Source: an uncultured Bacillota bacterium
GTDB lineage: Bacteria > Bacillota > Sulfobacillia > UBA995 > UBA9673
Length of the DNA stretch: 10,831 nucleotides
Reading direction: 5' to 3'
Assembly (NCBI GenBank): GCA_937863905.1
Contig: CALMHV010000108.1
Coordinates: 1-10,831 of the forward strand
Each line of letters opens with the position of its first letter. Within the stretch, counting starts at the first letter, position 1. Shown one piece after another: positions 1-7,804 of the stretch. The position numbers and the translations under genes are program-made. The notes beneath the pieces were generated by a model. It had not been told where the DNA came from. It ran no database searches and saw only the letters and a program-made list of their open reading frames with translations.

Positions 1-486
<486 letters not shown>

Positions 487-505
487 GCCCGGTCCATTTC
501 ATCCC

Positions 506-1117
506 CTATCCCACCGGGTCCTGCTCCTTCGGTCGGACCAGGGCGACGCCGTCACGGCAGAGCGGGCACTGCTCCGGGACGAAGGCCGGCGCGTCGAGCC
601 AGGCCAAGGCCTGCACCGGGACGTCCGGACCGAACCCCAGGGTCTCCGCGGCCTTCCCCGCCGTGCGGTCGATGATGAGGCCGACCCCGACCACCCTCGC
701 GCCCAAGGCCCGGACCGCCGCCGCCGAACGCAGGACAGACCCACCCGTGGTCAGGACGTCCTCCACCAGAAGAACCCTGTCCTCAGGCGTCAGACGGAAC
801 CCGCGCCTCAAGACCTGCTCGCCGTTTTGCTTTTCCGTGAAGGCGCTCCTGGCCCCGGTGGCCCGGGCGACCTCGTGGGCGAGGATGACCCCGCCCATGG
901 CCGGGCCGACGACCACGGTCGGCTGGGTGCCCGCCAGACGTTCCGCCAGAGCCTTGCCGATGAGAGCCGCCTGGGCCGGGTGCTCCAGGACCCGCGAGCC
1001 CTGGATGAAGACCGGGCTGTGCTTGCCGGAGGTCAGGTGGAAGTGTCCATCCAGGATGGCTCCCAGTTCGCGAAGGCGCGCCAGGAGCCGCTCCGAGTCC
1101 AGTTTCCTTGCCGCCAT
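506..1117 (-). CDS. pyrE: Orotate phosphoribosyltransferase
   Basis: This 203-residue cytoplasmic enzyme transfers the ribose-5-phosphate of PRPP to orotate, giving OMP, step 5 of UMP synthesis. The PRPP-binding signature RVLLVEDVLTTGGS (about 114-127) is intact, as is the N-terminal GHFHLTSGKHS stretch (24-34). The C-terminal CPLC motif (C184 and C187) resembles the Thermus-type PyrE subfamily and differs from the enterobacterial form. The ATG at 1117 is chosen because a clear GGAGGAG ribosome binding site (1126-1132) sits 8 nt upstream. The frame stays open to 1177, but that start would overlap pyrF and has no comparable site. pyrE follows pyrF by 25 nt and closes the biosynthetic part of the operon. 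Its product is the substrate of PyrF. Confidence 0.96.
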   Translation of the reverse strand: MAARKLDSERLLARLRELGAILDGHFHLTSGKHSPVFIQGSRVLEHPAQAALIGKALAERLAGTQPTVVVGPAMGGVILAHEVARATGARSAFTEKQNGEQVLRRGFRLTPEDRVLLVEDVLTTGGSVLRSAAAVRALGARVVGVGLIIDRTAGKAAETLGFGPDVPVQALAWLDAPAFVPEQCPLCRDGVALVRPKEQDPVG

Positions 1118-1142
1118 CTCGACATCTCCTCCCGCTGCTTCT

Positions 1143-1910
1143 CTACCCGGAACGCTCGAGCTCGCCGAGGGCGTCAAGAAGCTCGCCGCCGATCCTCTCC
1201 GCCGCTTCCACGGGGTCCTTCGCCGCGGTGATCGGCCGTCCGACGACGACCAGGTCCGCCCCGGCCAGGATGGCCTGCCGGGGTGTCCTCACCCGGGCCT
1301 GGTCTTGGCTTCCCGCGTCCCAGGTCGGCCTCACCCCGGGAGTTACGAGCAGAAAGGGCGGAGCGTGCACGGCCCGGAGCCGGGCCGCCTCCTCGGCCGA
1401 AGCGACCACGCCCTCAAGGCCGGCCGCTGCCGCGAGGGCCGCCAGGCGCAAAACCTGGTCGACCAGGCGCCCGGCCACCCCGACCTCGGCCAGCCCCGAC
1501 TGATCGAGGCTGGTCAGCACGGTCACGCCGAGGAGGCGCGGACGCCGCCGGACCCCGAAGGCCCCGGTCACGCCGGCCCTGTCGTCCGGGCCGACCGCCT
1601 CCGCCGCCTCCACCGCGGCCCGGAGCATCGCCGGCCCGCCGGAGGCGTGGACGGTGAGCAGACTCGCGCCCGCCCGACCGGCGCTCGTCACGGCGCCGGC
1701 CACCGTGTTTGGTATGTCGTGGAGTTTGAGGTCGGCGAAGACCTCGTGGCCCATGTCCCGAAGCGCGGCGATAACCCCCGGGGCGGCGATGAAGAGCTCC
1801 AGGCCGACCTTGACCCAAGCCACCTTCCCCAGAAGGCGCCTGGCCAGAGCCAAGGCCGGCCCCTGGTCCGGAAAGTCCAGAGCCACCGCGAGAGGTGGCG
1901 TCCGGTCCAT
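1143..1910 (-). CDS. pyrF: Orotidine 5'-phosphate decarboxylase
   Basis: A 255-residue TIM-barrel enzyme that decarboxylates OMP to UMP, the last step of de novo synthesis. The catalytic signature FADLKLHDIPNT (58-69) supplies D60, K62 and D65. Other active-site stretches are ALDF near D11, VKVGLELF (33-40, K34), TVHASGG (87-92), VTPGVRP (189-195) and VVVGRPI (221-227). Length and motif style fit the shorter bacterial group (B. subtilis PyrF type). An Arg/Gly-rich stretch at about 108-126 is slightly longer than usual. The ATG at 1910 is 4 nt after the pyrD stop. Its GGAGG-rich ribosome binding site lies in the last pyrD codons, so translation is probably coupled. Confidence 0.97.
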   Translation of the reverse strand: MDRTPPLAVALDFPDQGPALALARRLLGKVAWVKVGLELFIAAPGVIAALRDMGHEVFADLKLHDIPNTVAGAVTSAGRAGASLLTVHASGGPAMLRAAVEAAEAVGPDDRAGVTGAFGVRRRPRLLGVTVLTSLDQSGLAEVGVAGRLVDQVLRLAALAAAAGLEGVVASAEEAARLRAVHAPPFLLVTPGVRPTWDAGSQDQARVRTPRQAILAGADLVVVGRPITAAKDPVEAAERIGGELLDALGELERSG

Positions 1911-1914
1911 GGCC

Positions 1915-2907
1915 CTACCTCCCCTCCTGGTCCGGGCGGTCGGCCCACGACTCCGGCCGGCGGCCGCAAAAGCCCGTGTTGGCCAGCCCGACCATCTCGC
2001 CCACCTTCCCGTAGCCTTGCCCGGCCATGAAGTCGCCTATCTCCCGGGCTATCCGGAGCGGCGCCTCAGGGTCCACGAAGAGAGCCGTGCCGACGGCCAC
2101 CGCGGAGGCCCCGGCCATCAGGAACTCCACGGCGTCCCGGCCGGTCCAGATGCCCCCCATCCCGATGACCGGAACCGTCACCGCGGCGGCCACGCGATAG
2201 ACCATGGCCAGGGCGACGGGTTTGACCGCCGGACCGGACAGCCCGCCCGTCCCGCGGGCGAGGATGGGCCGGCCAGCCTCGGGGTCGATGGCCATCCCGA
2301 CAAGGGTGTTGATGAGCGACACCGCGTCGGCGCCGGCCTCGACGACCCGGCGGGCCAGGGCGGCCACGTCGGTGATGTTCGGCGTGAGCTTGACGATGAG
2401 GGGCAGACGCGTGGCCCGGCGCATCCCGGTGACGAGGTCGCCCGCCACCGCGGGGTCGGCCCCGAAGGCGAGACCGCCCTCCTTGACGTTGGGGCAGGAG
2501 ATGTTGGCCTCCAGGGCGGAGACGCCCGGGGCCCCGTCGAGGCGGCGAGCCAGAGCGGCGTATTCCGCGGCCGTGCGCCCGACGACGTTGACGATGATGG
2601 GAACCCCGAGACCGGAGAGCCAGGGCAGGTCGTTCTCAAGGAAGCACTCGACCCCGGGGTTCTCCAGGCCGATGGAGTTGAGCAGGCCGGCCGCCGTTTC
2701 GACGGTGCGGGGGGGCGGGTTGCCGGACCACGGCTCCAGGGACGTGCCCTTGACGACGATGGCCCCGAGACCAGACAGGTCGAGCAGGCCCGCGTATTCC
2801 CGTCCGTAGCCGAACGCCCCGGAGGCCGTCATGACCGGAGTCCGCAGCCGGAGGCCGGCCACGGTCACGCTGAGATCGGGGCCGGGAAGGAGCGTTCCGC
2901 TGTTCAT
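1915..2907 (-). CDS. pyrD: Dihydroorotate dehydrogenase, type 1B catalytic subunit
   Basis: This 330-residue FMN-binding subunit oxidises dihydroorotate to orotate. In type 1B enzymes electrons pass through PyrK to NAD+. Visible motifs are TASGAFGYG (27-35), the FMN lysine region VVKGTS (51-56), LLNSIGLEN (75-83), the substrate/catalytic loop EANISCPNVKEGG (133-145) with C138 as the catalytic base (the 1A/1B hallmark; class 2 uses Ser), IVKLTPN (171-177), GGLSGPAVKP (221-230) and IGMGGI (248-253). The frame extends upstream to 3066, but the ATG at 2907 is chosen: it gives the family's usual N-terminus and length, overlaps the pyrK stop as ATGA, and has GGGAGG just upstream. The adjoining pyrK supports the 1B assignment. 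Confidence 0.97.
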   Translation of the reverse strand: MNSGTLLPGPDLSVTVAGLRLRTPVMTASGAFGYGREYAGLLDLSGLGAIVVKGTSLEPWSGNPPPRTVETAAGLLNSIGLENPGVECFLENDLPWLSGLGVPIIVNVVGRTAAEYAALARRLDGAPGVSALEANISCPNVKEGGLAFGADPAVAGDLVTGMRRATRLPLIVKLTPNITDVAALARRVVEAGADAVSLINTLVGMAIDPEAGRPILARGTGGLSGPAVKPVALAMVYRVAAAVTVPVIGMGGIWTGRDAVEFLMAGASAVAVGTALFVDPEAPLRIAREIGDFMAGQGYGKVGEMVGLANTGFCGRRPESWADRPDQEGR

Positions 2908-3845
2908 AGGGCCTCCCAGTCGAGCAGATTGCCGTCGAACACCGGACCGTCGCGGCAGACGAGCCGGTAGTCCGGAGCGCGACCGGGGTCCGGAGGGGAA
3001 GCGGTCTCCCCCGCGGGTCCCGTCCGCACGGGGATGGCGCACCCCCGGCACGCTCCGACCCCGCAAGCCAGCCGCTCCTCGACGGAGAACCAGGCGGTCA
3101 GGCCGGGGCGGGCGGACACCTGGTCCCAGACGGCCCTGAGCATCGGGCCTGGGCCACAGGCGTAGACGGCACCGGAGAGGCCGTCGGGGCTCAGCCCGTC
3201 CAGGCTCTCCGGGAGCGCGGCGACGACGGTCCCGGGCACCGTGCCCGGGGAACCGTCCTCGGTCGTGACGATCAGGCCGGCCAGGTCTTTCAGGCGCCGG
3301 AAGGGCTCGACCAGCGCGAGGTCCCCGGCCTGGGCCACTCCGGCCAGGACCGTGACCCGGCCGCGCCGGGCCAGCCGCCGGGCCAGAAACAGGAGGGGGG
3401 CCAGCCCTATCCCTCCCCCCACGACAAGCGCCGGCCCGAGCCCGAGGGGAAAGCCGCCGTTGCCGAGAGGGCCGACGACGTCCAGCCGGTCGCCGGGCCG
3501 GGCGGCCGCCAGGCCGGCCGTCCCAGGCCCCTTCACCCAGAACAGGAGACCCACCGTGCCCCGCGCCTGGTCGGCGTCGTGGACGCTGAGGGGACGCCGG
3601 AGAAAGGGCAAGCCGGGCGTCGCGGAGGCCGGCGCGTAGGGCGCGCCACCGGCCCCGCCGCGCGGCGGGCAGAGGACATGCACGAATTGGCCCGGGACGG
3701 CCGCGGCGGCCACTTCCGGGGCCAGGAGGGTGAGGTGATGGTACACGCGGCCACCCGAGTCGCCGCCTTCGGCGACCGGGCCTTCAAGCCTCCGGCTCGC
3801 CAGAACCCGCGCCAGCCCCCGCCAAGCCTGCCTCTCGTTGGTCAC
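2904..3845 (-). CDS. pyrK: Dihydroorotate dehydrogenase electron-transfer subunit (FAD, 2Fe-2S)
   Basis: This 313-residue subunit passes electrons from PyrD-bound FMN through a [2Fe-2S] cluster and FAD to NAD+. In order it shows PGQFVHV (51-57), the FAD motif RRPLSV (83-88), GPLGNGGF (125-132), the nucleotide-binding VVGGGIGLAPL (141-151), VYACGPGPML (227-236) and the cluster motif CGVGACRGC (C261, C266, C269), with the fourth ligand probably C297 in VCRDGPVFDG. It is longer than the usual 250-260 residues. A Gly/Ala/Pro-rich stretch precedes RRPLSV, and a Pro/Gly-rich stretch lies between C269 and C297, 27 residues against about 11-15 in most homologues. The GTG at 3845 is chosen because it overlaps the pyrC stop as GTGA and gives the family N-terminus. 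The open upstream extension to 3980 falls inside pyrC. Confidence 0.95.
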   Translation of the reverse strand: MTNERQAWRGLARVLASRRLEGPVAEGGDSGGRVYHHLTLLAPEVAAAAVPGQFVHVLCPPRGGAGGAPYAPASATPGLPFLRRPLSVHDADQARGTVGLLFWVKGPGTAGLAAARPGDRLDVVGPLGNGGFPLGLGPALVVGGGIGLAPLLFLARRLARRGRVTVLAGVAQAGDLALVEPFRRLKDLAGLIVTTEDGSPGTVPGTVVAALPESLDGLSPDGLSGAVYACGPGPMLRAVWDQVSARPGLTAWFSVEERLACGVGACRGCAIPVRTGPAGETASPPDPGRAPDYRLVCRDGPVFDGNLLDWEAL

Positions 3846-5149
3846 TGTTCCACCAGCTTTCCGTCCAGGACCACGGGCCGCCCGCGGACGATGGTCGCCG
3901 TGACGCGCCCGCGCAAGACCATCCCGCCAAACGGTGTGTTCCGGCCCTTGGAGGCGAACCCAGCCGGGTCGACCGTCCACTCGGCCTTCGGGTCGATGAT
4001 GGTCAGGTCGGCGTCGCCGCCGGCCTCGAGGCGCCCTTTGGCCTTGAGACCGAAGAGGCGGGCCGGGCCGAGGCTCATCAGCCTGGCCACCCCCGCCCAG
4101 TCCAGGATGCCCGGCTCCACCAGGTTCGTGACGACGAGCCCGACGGCGGTCTCCAGGCCTACGATGCCAAAGGAGGCGTAATTGTACTCCACGTCCTTGT
4201 CGTCAAAGTGATGCGGGGCGTGGTCGGTGGCGATAAGGTCGATGAGCCCCTCCCCTACCGCCTGCCGCAAGGCTTCGAGGTCTCGCTGCGAGCGGAAGGG
4301 CGGGTTCACCTTGGTGCCGGTGTCGTAGTCGAGTCGGCGCACGACCTCGTCGGTCAGGGAGAGATGGTGCGGCGTGACGTCGGCCGTGACCGGCAGGCCA
4401 CGCTCCTTGGCCCAGCGGAGGAGGTCGAGCGAGCCCGCGGAGGAGAGGTGCGTGAGGTGCAGGCGCCCGCCGGTCCGGCCGGCCAGGATGATGTCTCGCG
4501 CCACCTGGACCTCCTCGGCGGCGGCCGGGATGCCCCGCAGGCCGAGGATGGTCGACCAGTAGCCCTGGTGCATGACGCCCTCGTTGGTCAGGCTCTCGTC
4601 CTGGCAGTGGTCGATGATGGGCCGGCCGAACATCTTGGCGTACTCGAGGGCGCACCGCATGAGTTCGGCGTTGGCGATGGCCTGCCCGTCGTCGGAGAAG
4701 GCCACCGCCCCGGCCTCGGCCATGTCGCCCAGTTCCGCCAGTTCCTCACCCTTCTGCCCCTTGGTCACCGCACCCACCGGGAGCACGTTGACCAGCCCGG
4801 TCTCCGCGGCCCGCTTGAGGACGAACTCGACCTCGGTCCGGCTGTCGATGACCGGGTCCGTGTTGGCCATGGCCGCCACGGTCGTGAAGCCGCCCAGGGC
4901 GGCCGCGGCCGTCCCGGAGGCGATGTCTTCCTTGTGCTCCTGTCCGGGCTCGCGCAGATGGGTGTGGGCGTCGATGAGCCCGGGCAGGACGACCTGGCCC
5001 GTGGCGTCGATGACCATGGCCGTCCGGTCGGCTCCGGTCGGCGGTTTGTCCAACCTGACGACGCGACCGTCCTCGACCACAACGTCCAGGAGTTCGGTCT
5101 TGCCGGTCACCGGGTCGGCGACCAGGCCTCCTTTGATGATCAGCTTCAT
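3842..5149 (-). CDS. pyrC: Dihydroorotase, class I zinc enzyme
   Basis: A 435-residue amidohydrolase that cyclises carbamoyl-aspartate to dihydroorotate. The metal-binding HxH is in [10 protein letters not shown] (60-69, H62 and H64). Other expected ligands and catalytic residues are D154 in FSDDGQ, H181 in IIDHCQDE, H234 in LTHLSSAGS and D309 in ATDHAPH. NTDPV (96-100) and the C-terminal [10 protein letters not shown] amidohydrolase segment are also present. Length and motifs fit class I (PyrC/AllB-like, as in Bacillota), not the shorter E. coli class II. Its place between pyrB and pyrK makes dihydroorotase much likelier than allantoinase or hydantoinase. The ATG at 5149 overlaps the pyrB stop as ATGA, with GGGAGG and GAGG upstream. 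Confidence 0.97.
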   Translation of the reverse strand: MKLIIKGGLVADPVTGKTELLDVVVEDGRVVRLDKPPTGADRTAMVIDATGQVVLPGLIDAHTHLREPGQEHKEDIASGTAAAALGGFTTVAAMANTDPVIDSRTEVEFVLKRAAETGLVNVLPVGAVTKGQKGEELAELGDMAEAGAVAFSDDGQAIANAELMRCALEYAKMFGRPIIDHCQDESLTNEGVMHQGYWSTILGLRGIPAAAEEVQVARDIILAGRTGGRLHLTHLSSAGSLDLLRWAKERGLPVTADVTPHHLSLTDEVVRRLDYDTGTKVNPPFRSQRDLEALRQAVGEGLIDLIATDHAPHHFDDKDVEYNYASFGIVGLETAVGLVVTNLVEPGILDWAGVARLMSLGPARLFGLKAKGRLEAGGDADLTIIDPKAEWTVDPAGFASKGRNTPFGGMVLRGRVTATIVRGRPVVLDGKLVEQ

Positions 5150-6135
5150 CTGACCTCGCCTCCCTTGTCGGCGACCGCTTCCTCGCCGCCGCCTCCGCCC
5201 AGGAGCAGGTAGAGGACGGCCATCCGCACGGCCACCCCGTTGGTGACCTGATCGATGATGACCGAGTAGTCGGCGTCGGCCGCGTTGGAGGCGATCTCGA
5301 CCCCCCGGTTCATCGGGCCGGGGTGCATCAGGATGAAGTCATCCTTGGCCAGGGCCAGACGCCGCCGGTCCACGCCGAACAGACGGGCGTACTCGCGGAT
5401 ACTGGGAAAGAGGCCCTTCTTCTGCCGCTCGAGCTGGAGGCGAAGGACCATGACCACATCGGCCGCTTCGATGGCTTCTTCGACCCGGCAGGTGACCCGG
5501 AGCCGCCCGCCCCGCGACCCAAACGTCTCTCCCATCCGCTCGACCTCGGGCGGGATGAGGGTGGACGGGCCGGCGAGCCAGACGTCGGCCCCCATCTTGC
5601 CGAGACCCCAGATGTTCGACCGCGCGACTCGGCTGTGAAAGATGTCGCCGATGATGGCGACCTTGAGACCCTTCAGCCGGCCCTTGCGTTCGGCGATGCT
5701 GAACATGTCCAAAAGCCCCTGGGTGGGGTGTTCGTGCATCCCGTCGCCGGCGTTGACGATGGAGGCCTGGCAGATCCGGGCCAAGAAGTGCGGCGCCCCG
5801 GCGATGGGATGGCGCATGACGATGCAGTCGATGCCCATGGCTTCCACGGTCCAGGCCGTGTCCTTAAGGGTCTCGCCCTTGACGATGGCCGATGTGGTCG
5901 TGGCGATGTTCACCGTGTCCGCGCTCAGGTACTTGCCGGCCAGCTCGAAGGAGGTTCGGGTGCGGGTAGACGCCTCGTAGAACAGGGTGAGAATCGACTT
6001 CCCGCGGAGAGTCGGGACCTTCTTGATGTCGCGGCCAAGGATCTCCTTGAAGGATGATGCGTTGTCGAGGATGGCCTGCATCTCCTGGACGCTCATGTCC
6101 TCCAGGGTGAGAATGTCTTTGCGCCTAAGGGCCAA
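5146..6135 (-). CDS. pyrB: Aspartate carbamoyltransferase catalytic subunit
   Basis: This enzyme condenses carbamoyl phosphate with aspartate, the first pathway-specific step. With the TTG start it has 329 residues. It carries the carbamoyl-phosphate motif [10 protein letters not shown] (55-64), the mobile loop lysine K86 in [15 protein letters not shown] (107-110), [10 protein letters not shown] (134-143), VLRLQLERQ (230-238) and the aspartate-loop segment [12 protein letters not shown] (270-281). No pyrI regulatory subunit is present, as expected for a PyrR-controlled operon. TTG at 6135 is favoured: AGGGGAG (6144-6150) lies 8 nt upstream, and the protein then begins with the family-like [17 protein letters not shown] codons at 6144 and 6153 are in frame, but the first abuts the ribosome binding site and the second lies at the edge of the attenuator U-run. 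The C-terminus carries a five-glycine run. Confidence 0.95.
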   Translation of the reverse strand: MALRRKDILTLEDMSVQEMQAILDNASSFKEILGRDIKKVPTLRGKSILTLFYEASTRTRTSFELAGKYLSADTVNIATTTSAIVKGETLKDTAWTVEAMGIDCIVMRHPIAGAPHFLARICQASIVNAGDGMHEHPTQGLLDMFSIAERKGRLKGLKVAIIGDIFHSRVARSNIWGLGKMGADVWLAGPSTLIPPEVERMGETFGSRGGRLRVTCRVEEAIEAADVVMVLRLQLERQKKGLFPSIREYARLFGVDRRRLALAKDDFILMHPGPMNRGVEIASNAADADYSVIIDQVTNGVAVRMAVLYLLLGGGGGEEAVADKGGEVR

Positions 6136-6151
6136 ACCTTCCACTCCCCTC

Positions 6152-6191
6152 ACAACAAAAGACCCCGCGGCCGCGGCAGCGACCGAGGGTC
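6152..6191 (-). terminator. Intrinsic terminator of the pyrR-pyrB attenuator
   Basis: Read on the minus strand, the 31 nt at 6161-6191 fold as GACCCUCGGUCG pairing with CGGCCGCGGGGUC. That is 12 pairs, two of them G-U, with one bulged C and a 6-nt loop (CUGCCG). UUUUGUUGU follows directly (6152-6160). It lies 19 nt after the second PyrR site and just before the pyrB ribosome binding site. This is where a PyrR-controlled terminator is expected, so it should stop transcription before pyrB when UMP is high. Confidence 0.88.
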
Positions 6192-6209
6192 TCCGACTCT
6201 CCCACCTGT

Positions 6210-6244
6210 CCCTTGCCGGCCTCACGGGACCGGTCTTTAAAGGG
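6210..6244 (-). promoter_or_regulatory. PyrR-binding RNA stem-loop 2 (pyrR-pyrB intergenic)
   Basis: The minus-strand RNA reads CCCUUUAAAGA, CCGG, the loop UCCCGUGAGG, CCGG, then CAAGGG. The loop matches the PyrR consensus UCCNGNGAGG at every fixed position. The upper stem is CCGG/CCGG and the lower stem CCCUU/AAGGG, with a purine-rich internal bulge between them, as in Bacillus pyr sites. It starts 20 nt after the pyrR stop and precedes a strong terminator. UMP-bound PyrR should stabilise it as the anti-antiterminator, repressing pyrB and the genes downstream. Confidence 0.9.
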
Positions 6245-6264
6245 CTGCATCAAATCCCGCTCCC

Positions 6265-6822
<558 letters not shown>

Positions 6823-6844
6823 CTAAAGGCACCTCCTTTCGTCG

Positions 6845-6861
6845 GCCGGCTCAAGGCCGGC
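6845..6861 (-). other. Small hairpin beside the pyrR ribosome binding site
   Basis: Two copies of the palindrome GCCGGC (6845-6850 and 6856-6861) are separated by 5 nt and can form a 6-bp G/C stem in the leader RNA. The stem ends 5 nt before the AAAGGAGGT site of pyrR. No U-run follows, so it is not a terminator. It may help keep the ribosome site open, or it may be a chance product of the GC-rich sequence. Confidence 0.35.
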
Positions 6862-6875
6862 TCAGACTCCATCCC

Positions 6876-6908
6876 AAAACGAAAACCCCTCGCCGGAAAG
6901 CGAGGGGT
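6876..6908 (-). terminator. Intrinsic terminator of the pyrR leader attenuator
   Basis: On the minus strand ACCCCUCGC pairs perfectly with GCGAGGGGU (9 bp), closing the 6-nt loop UUUCCG, and UUUUCGUUUU follows (6876-6885). It lies in the untranslated leader of pyrR, about 77 nt after PyrR site 1 and 36 nt before the pyrR ribosome binding site. The gene downstream has not started, so this is an attenuator and not the end of another transcript. Confidence 0.93.
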
Positions 6909-6985
6909 GCCGATAGCCTTGGCGACGCTCGATACGGCTCGCGCCGCTCCTGCCTGCGGGCTGACAAGGTTCACCGGCTTCGTCT

Positions 6986-7017
6986 CCTTGCCGGCCTCGC
7001 CGGGCCGGCTTAAAGGG
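6986..7017 (-). promoter_or_regulatory. PyrR-binding RNA stem-loop 1 (operon leader)
   Basis: The minus-strand RNA reads CCCUUUAAG, CCGG, the loop CCCGGCGAGG, CCGG, then CAAGG. The loop fits the PyrR consensus UCCNGNGAGG except for C in place of the first U. The CCGG/CCGG upper stem and CCUU/AAGG lower stem match site 2 in the pyrR-pyrB gap almost exactly, including UUUAA before the stem. It starts about 18 nt after the predicted transcription start and is followed by a terminator, so it controls the whole operon including pyrR. Confidence 0.9.
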
Positions 7018-7041
7018 TGAGGGGGCGTCAATGCTGTTCCA

Positions 7042-7070
7042 AGTCTAGCCGGGAGGCAAGAGCTTGTCAA
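7042..7070 (-). promoter_or_regulatory. Sigma-A type promoter of the pyr operon
   Basis: On the minus strand a perfect -35 box TTGACA (7065-7070) and a -10 box TAGACT (7042-7047) are separated by exactly 17 nt. Transcription should start near the A at 7035, giving a leader of about 215 nt before the pyrR GTG. No better match was seen in the gap. The position directly upstream of the PyrR site supports it. Its -35 box is only 35 nt from the start codon of the divergent acetyltransferase gene. Confidence 0.9.
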
Positions 7071-7105
7071 GGCGCGTGGAATACTCTCGCTCAGGGGGAG
7101 CGCCT

Positions 7106-7780
7106 ATGAGCCGGAGCGGCGAAGACGAGCGGAGGGTGACAGTGCGTTCCGCCGCCCAGGTGGGCGGCCCCCGGGCCATCGCGGCCCGCATGGCCGCCCT
7201 CTTCCTGGTGAGCTTCCCGGACACGGTCAGAGCCATGTTCGGCGATCGGCCACCCCGGCCGGAGGCCATGACCGACTTCTTCGCCTTCGTCGTACGGACC
7301 GAGCCCGAAGGGGTCCAGCTCGCGCTGGCCGGGGATAGGATCGTCGGGTACGCCATCACCCTGGCCAGCATGTCCCGCCTCTCGGCCCGGGCCGCCCTGA
7401 CCTTCGCCTGGGTCCCCTGGGTCGTGCGCTTCCTCGGCGGGCGGTACGGCCTCAGCCTTGGAGCCCTCCCCGGCATCGCGCGAAGCAAGGTCGCCTTCGC
7501 CCGCTCCTTCCGCCCGGGCGACAGGGTCGCGGCCCAGGTGCTCTCGCTGGCCGTGGACCCGGCCTGGCGTGGCCGCGGCGTGGCCAGAGCCCTCCTGGAG
7601 GGGGGCCTCGACTACCTCAGGCGCCAGGGCGCGCCCCGGGTGAAGCTCGAGGTCCTCGATGACAACACTTCAGCCTGCCACCTCTACGAAACCTTCGGCT
7701 TCCGCCCCGTCGGCGAGGTGCCCTACGGGCCGCGCCGGTGGCTCATCCTGATCAAGGAACTGGCCACCGGACCGGCCTGA
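7106..7780 (+). CDS. GNAT-family N-acetyltransferase
   Basis: A 224-residue protein with the C-terminal core of a GNAT acetyltransferase, which transfers acetyl from acetyl-CoA to an amine. The acetyl-CoA motif LSLAVDPAWRGRGVARALL (146-164) contains the R-x-G-x-G/A loop. Motif B is visible as KLEVLDDNTSACHLYETFGF (180-199). A beta-hairpin VQLALAGDRIVGYAITLA (70-87) precedes them. About 56 residues separate this hairpin from the acetyl-CoA strand, including the hydrophobic, Trp/Phe-rich FAWVPWVVRFLGGRYGLSL (100-118), far more than usual. The substrate cannot be predicted. The ATG at 7106 has AGGGGGAG 5 nt upstream; the frame is open from 7064, but that start overlaps the pyr promoter. The gene is divergent from pyr and 112 nt ahead of the transporter. 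A protein Nα-acetyltransferase or a small-molecule modifier are both possible. Confidence 0.88.
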   Translation: MSRSGEDERRVTVRSAAQVGGPRAIAARMAALFLVSFPDTVRAMFGDRPPRPEAMTDFFAFVVRTEPEGVQLALAGDRIVGYAITLASMSRLSARAALTFAWVPWVVRFLGGRYGLSLGALPGIARSKVAFARSFRPGDRVAAQVLSLAVDPAWRGRGVARALLEGGLDYLRRQGAPRVKLEVLDDNTSACHLYETFGFRPVGEVPYGPRRWLILIKELATGPA

Positions 7781-7804
7781 CCTCCGCGCCGGCCCAGTCC
7801 CTCC

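Noticed and set aside
663..2970. Long plus-strand open frames across pyrE, pyrF and pyrD
   Set aside because: They are antisense to enzymes with intact catalytic motifs. Their translations are Arg/Pro/Gly-rich, cross gene boundaries and match no known family.
2908..3066. Upstream N-terminal extension of pyrD inside pyrK
   Set aside because: The extra 53 residues are Arg/Gly/Pro-rich, unlike any dihydroorotate dehydrogenase, and the ATGA overlap with GGGAGG marks the real start.
4208..5212. 334-codon plus-strand open frame opposite pyrC
   Set aside because: It is antisense to a complete dihydroorotase; composition and the lack of a ribosome binding site mark it as a shadow.
6912..6984. Possible small-molecule riboswitch in the middle of the pyr leader
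   Set aside because: Short stretches looked faintly like glycine or cobalamin elements, but no conserved core could be assembled on either strand. The region is better explained as the antiterminator part of the PyrR attenuator.
7772..7792. CCGGC/GCCGG hairpin after the acetyltransferase stop
   Set aside because: Its stem is 5 bp with an 11-nt loop, and no T-run follows, so it is not supported as a terminator.
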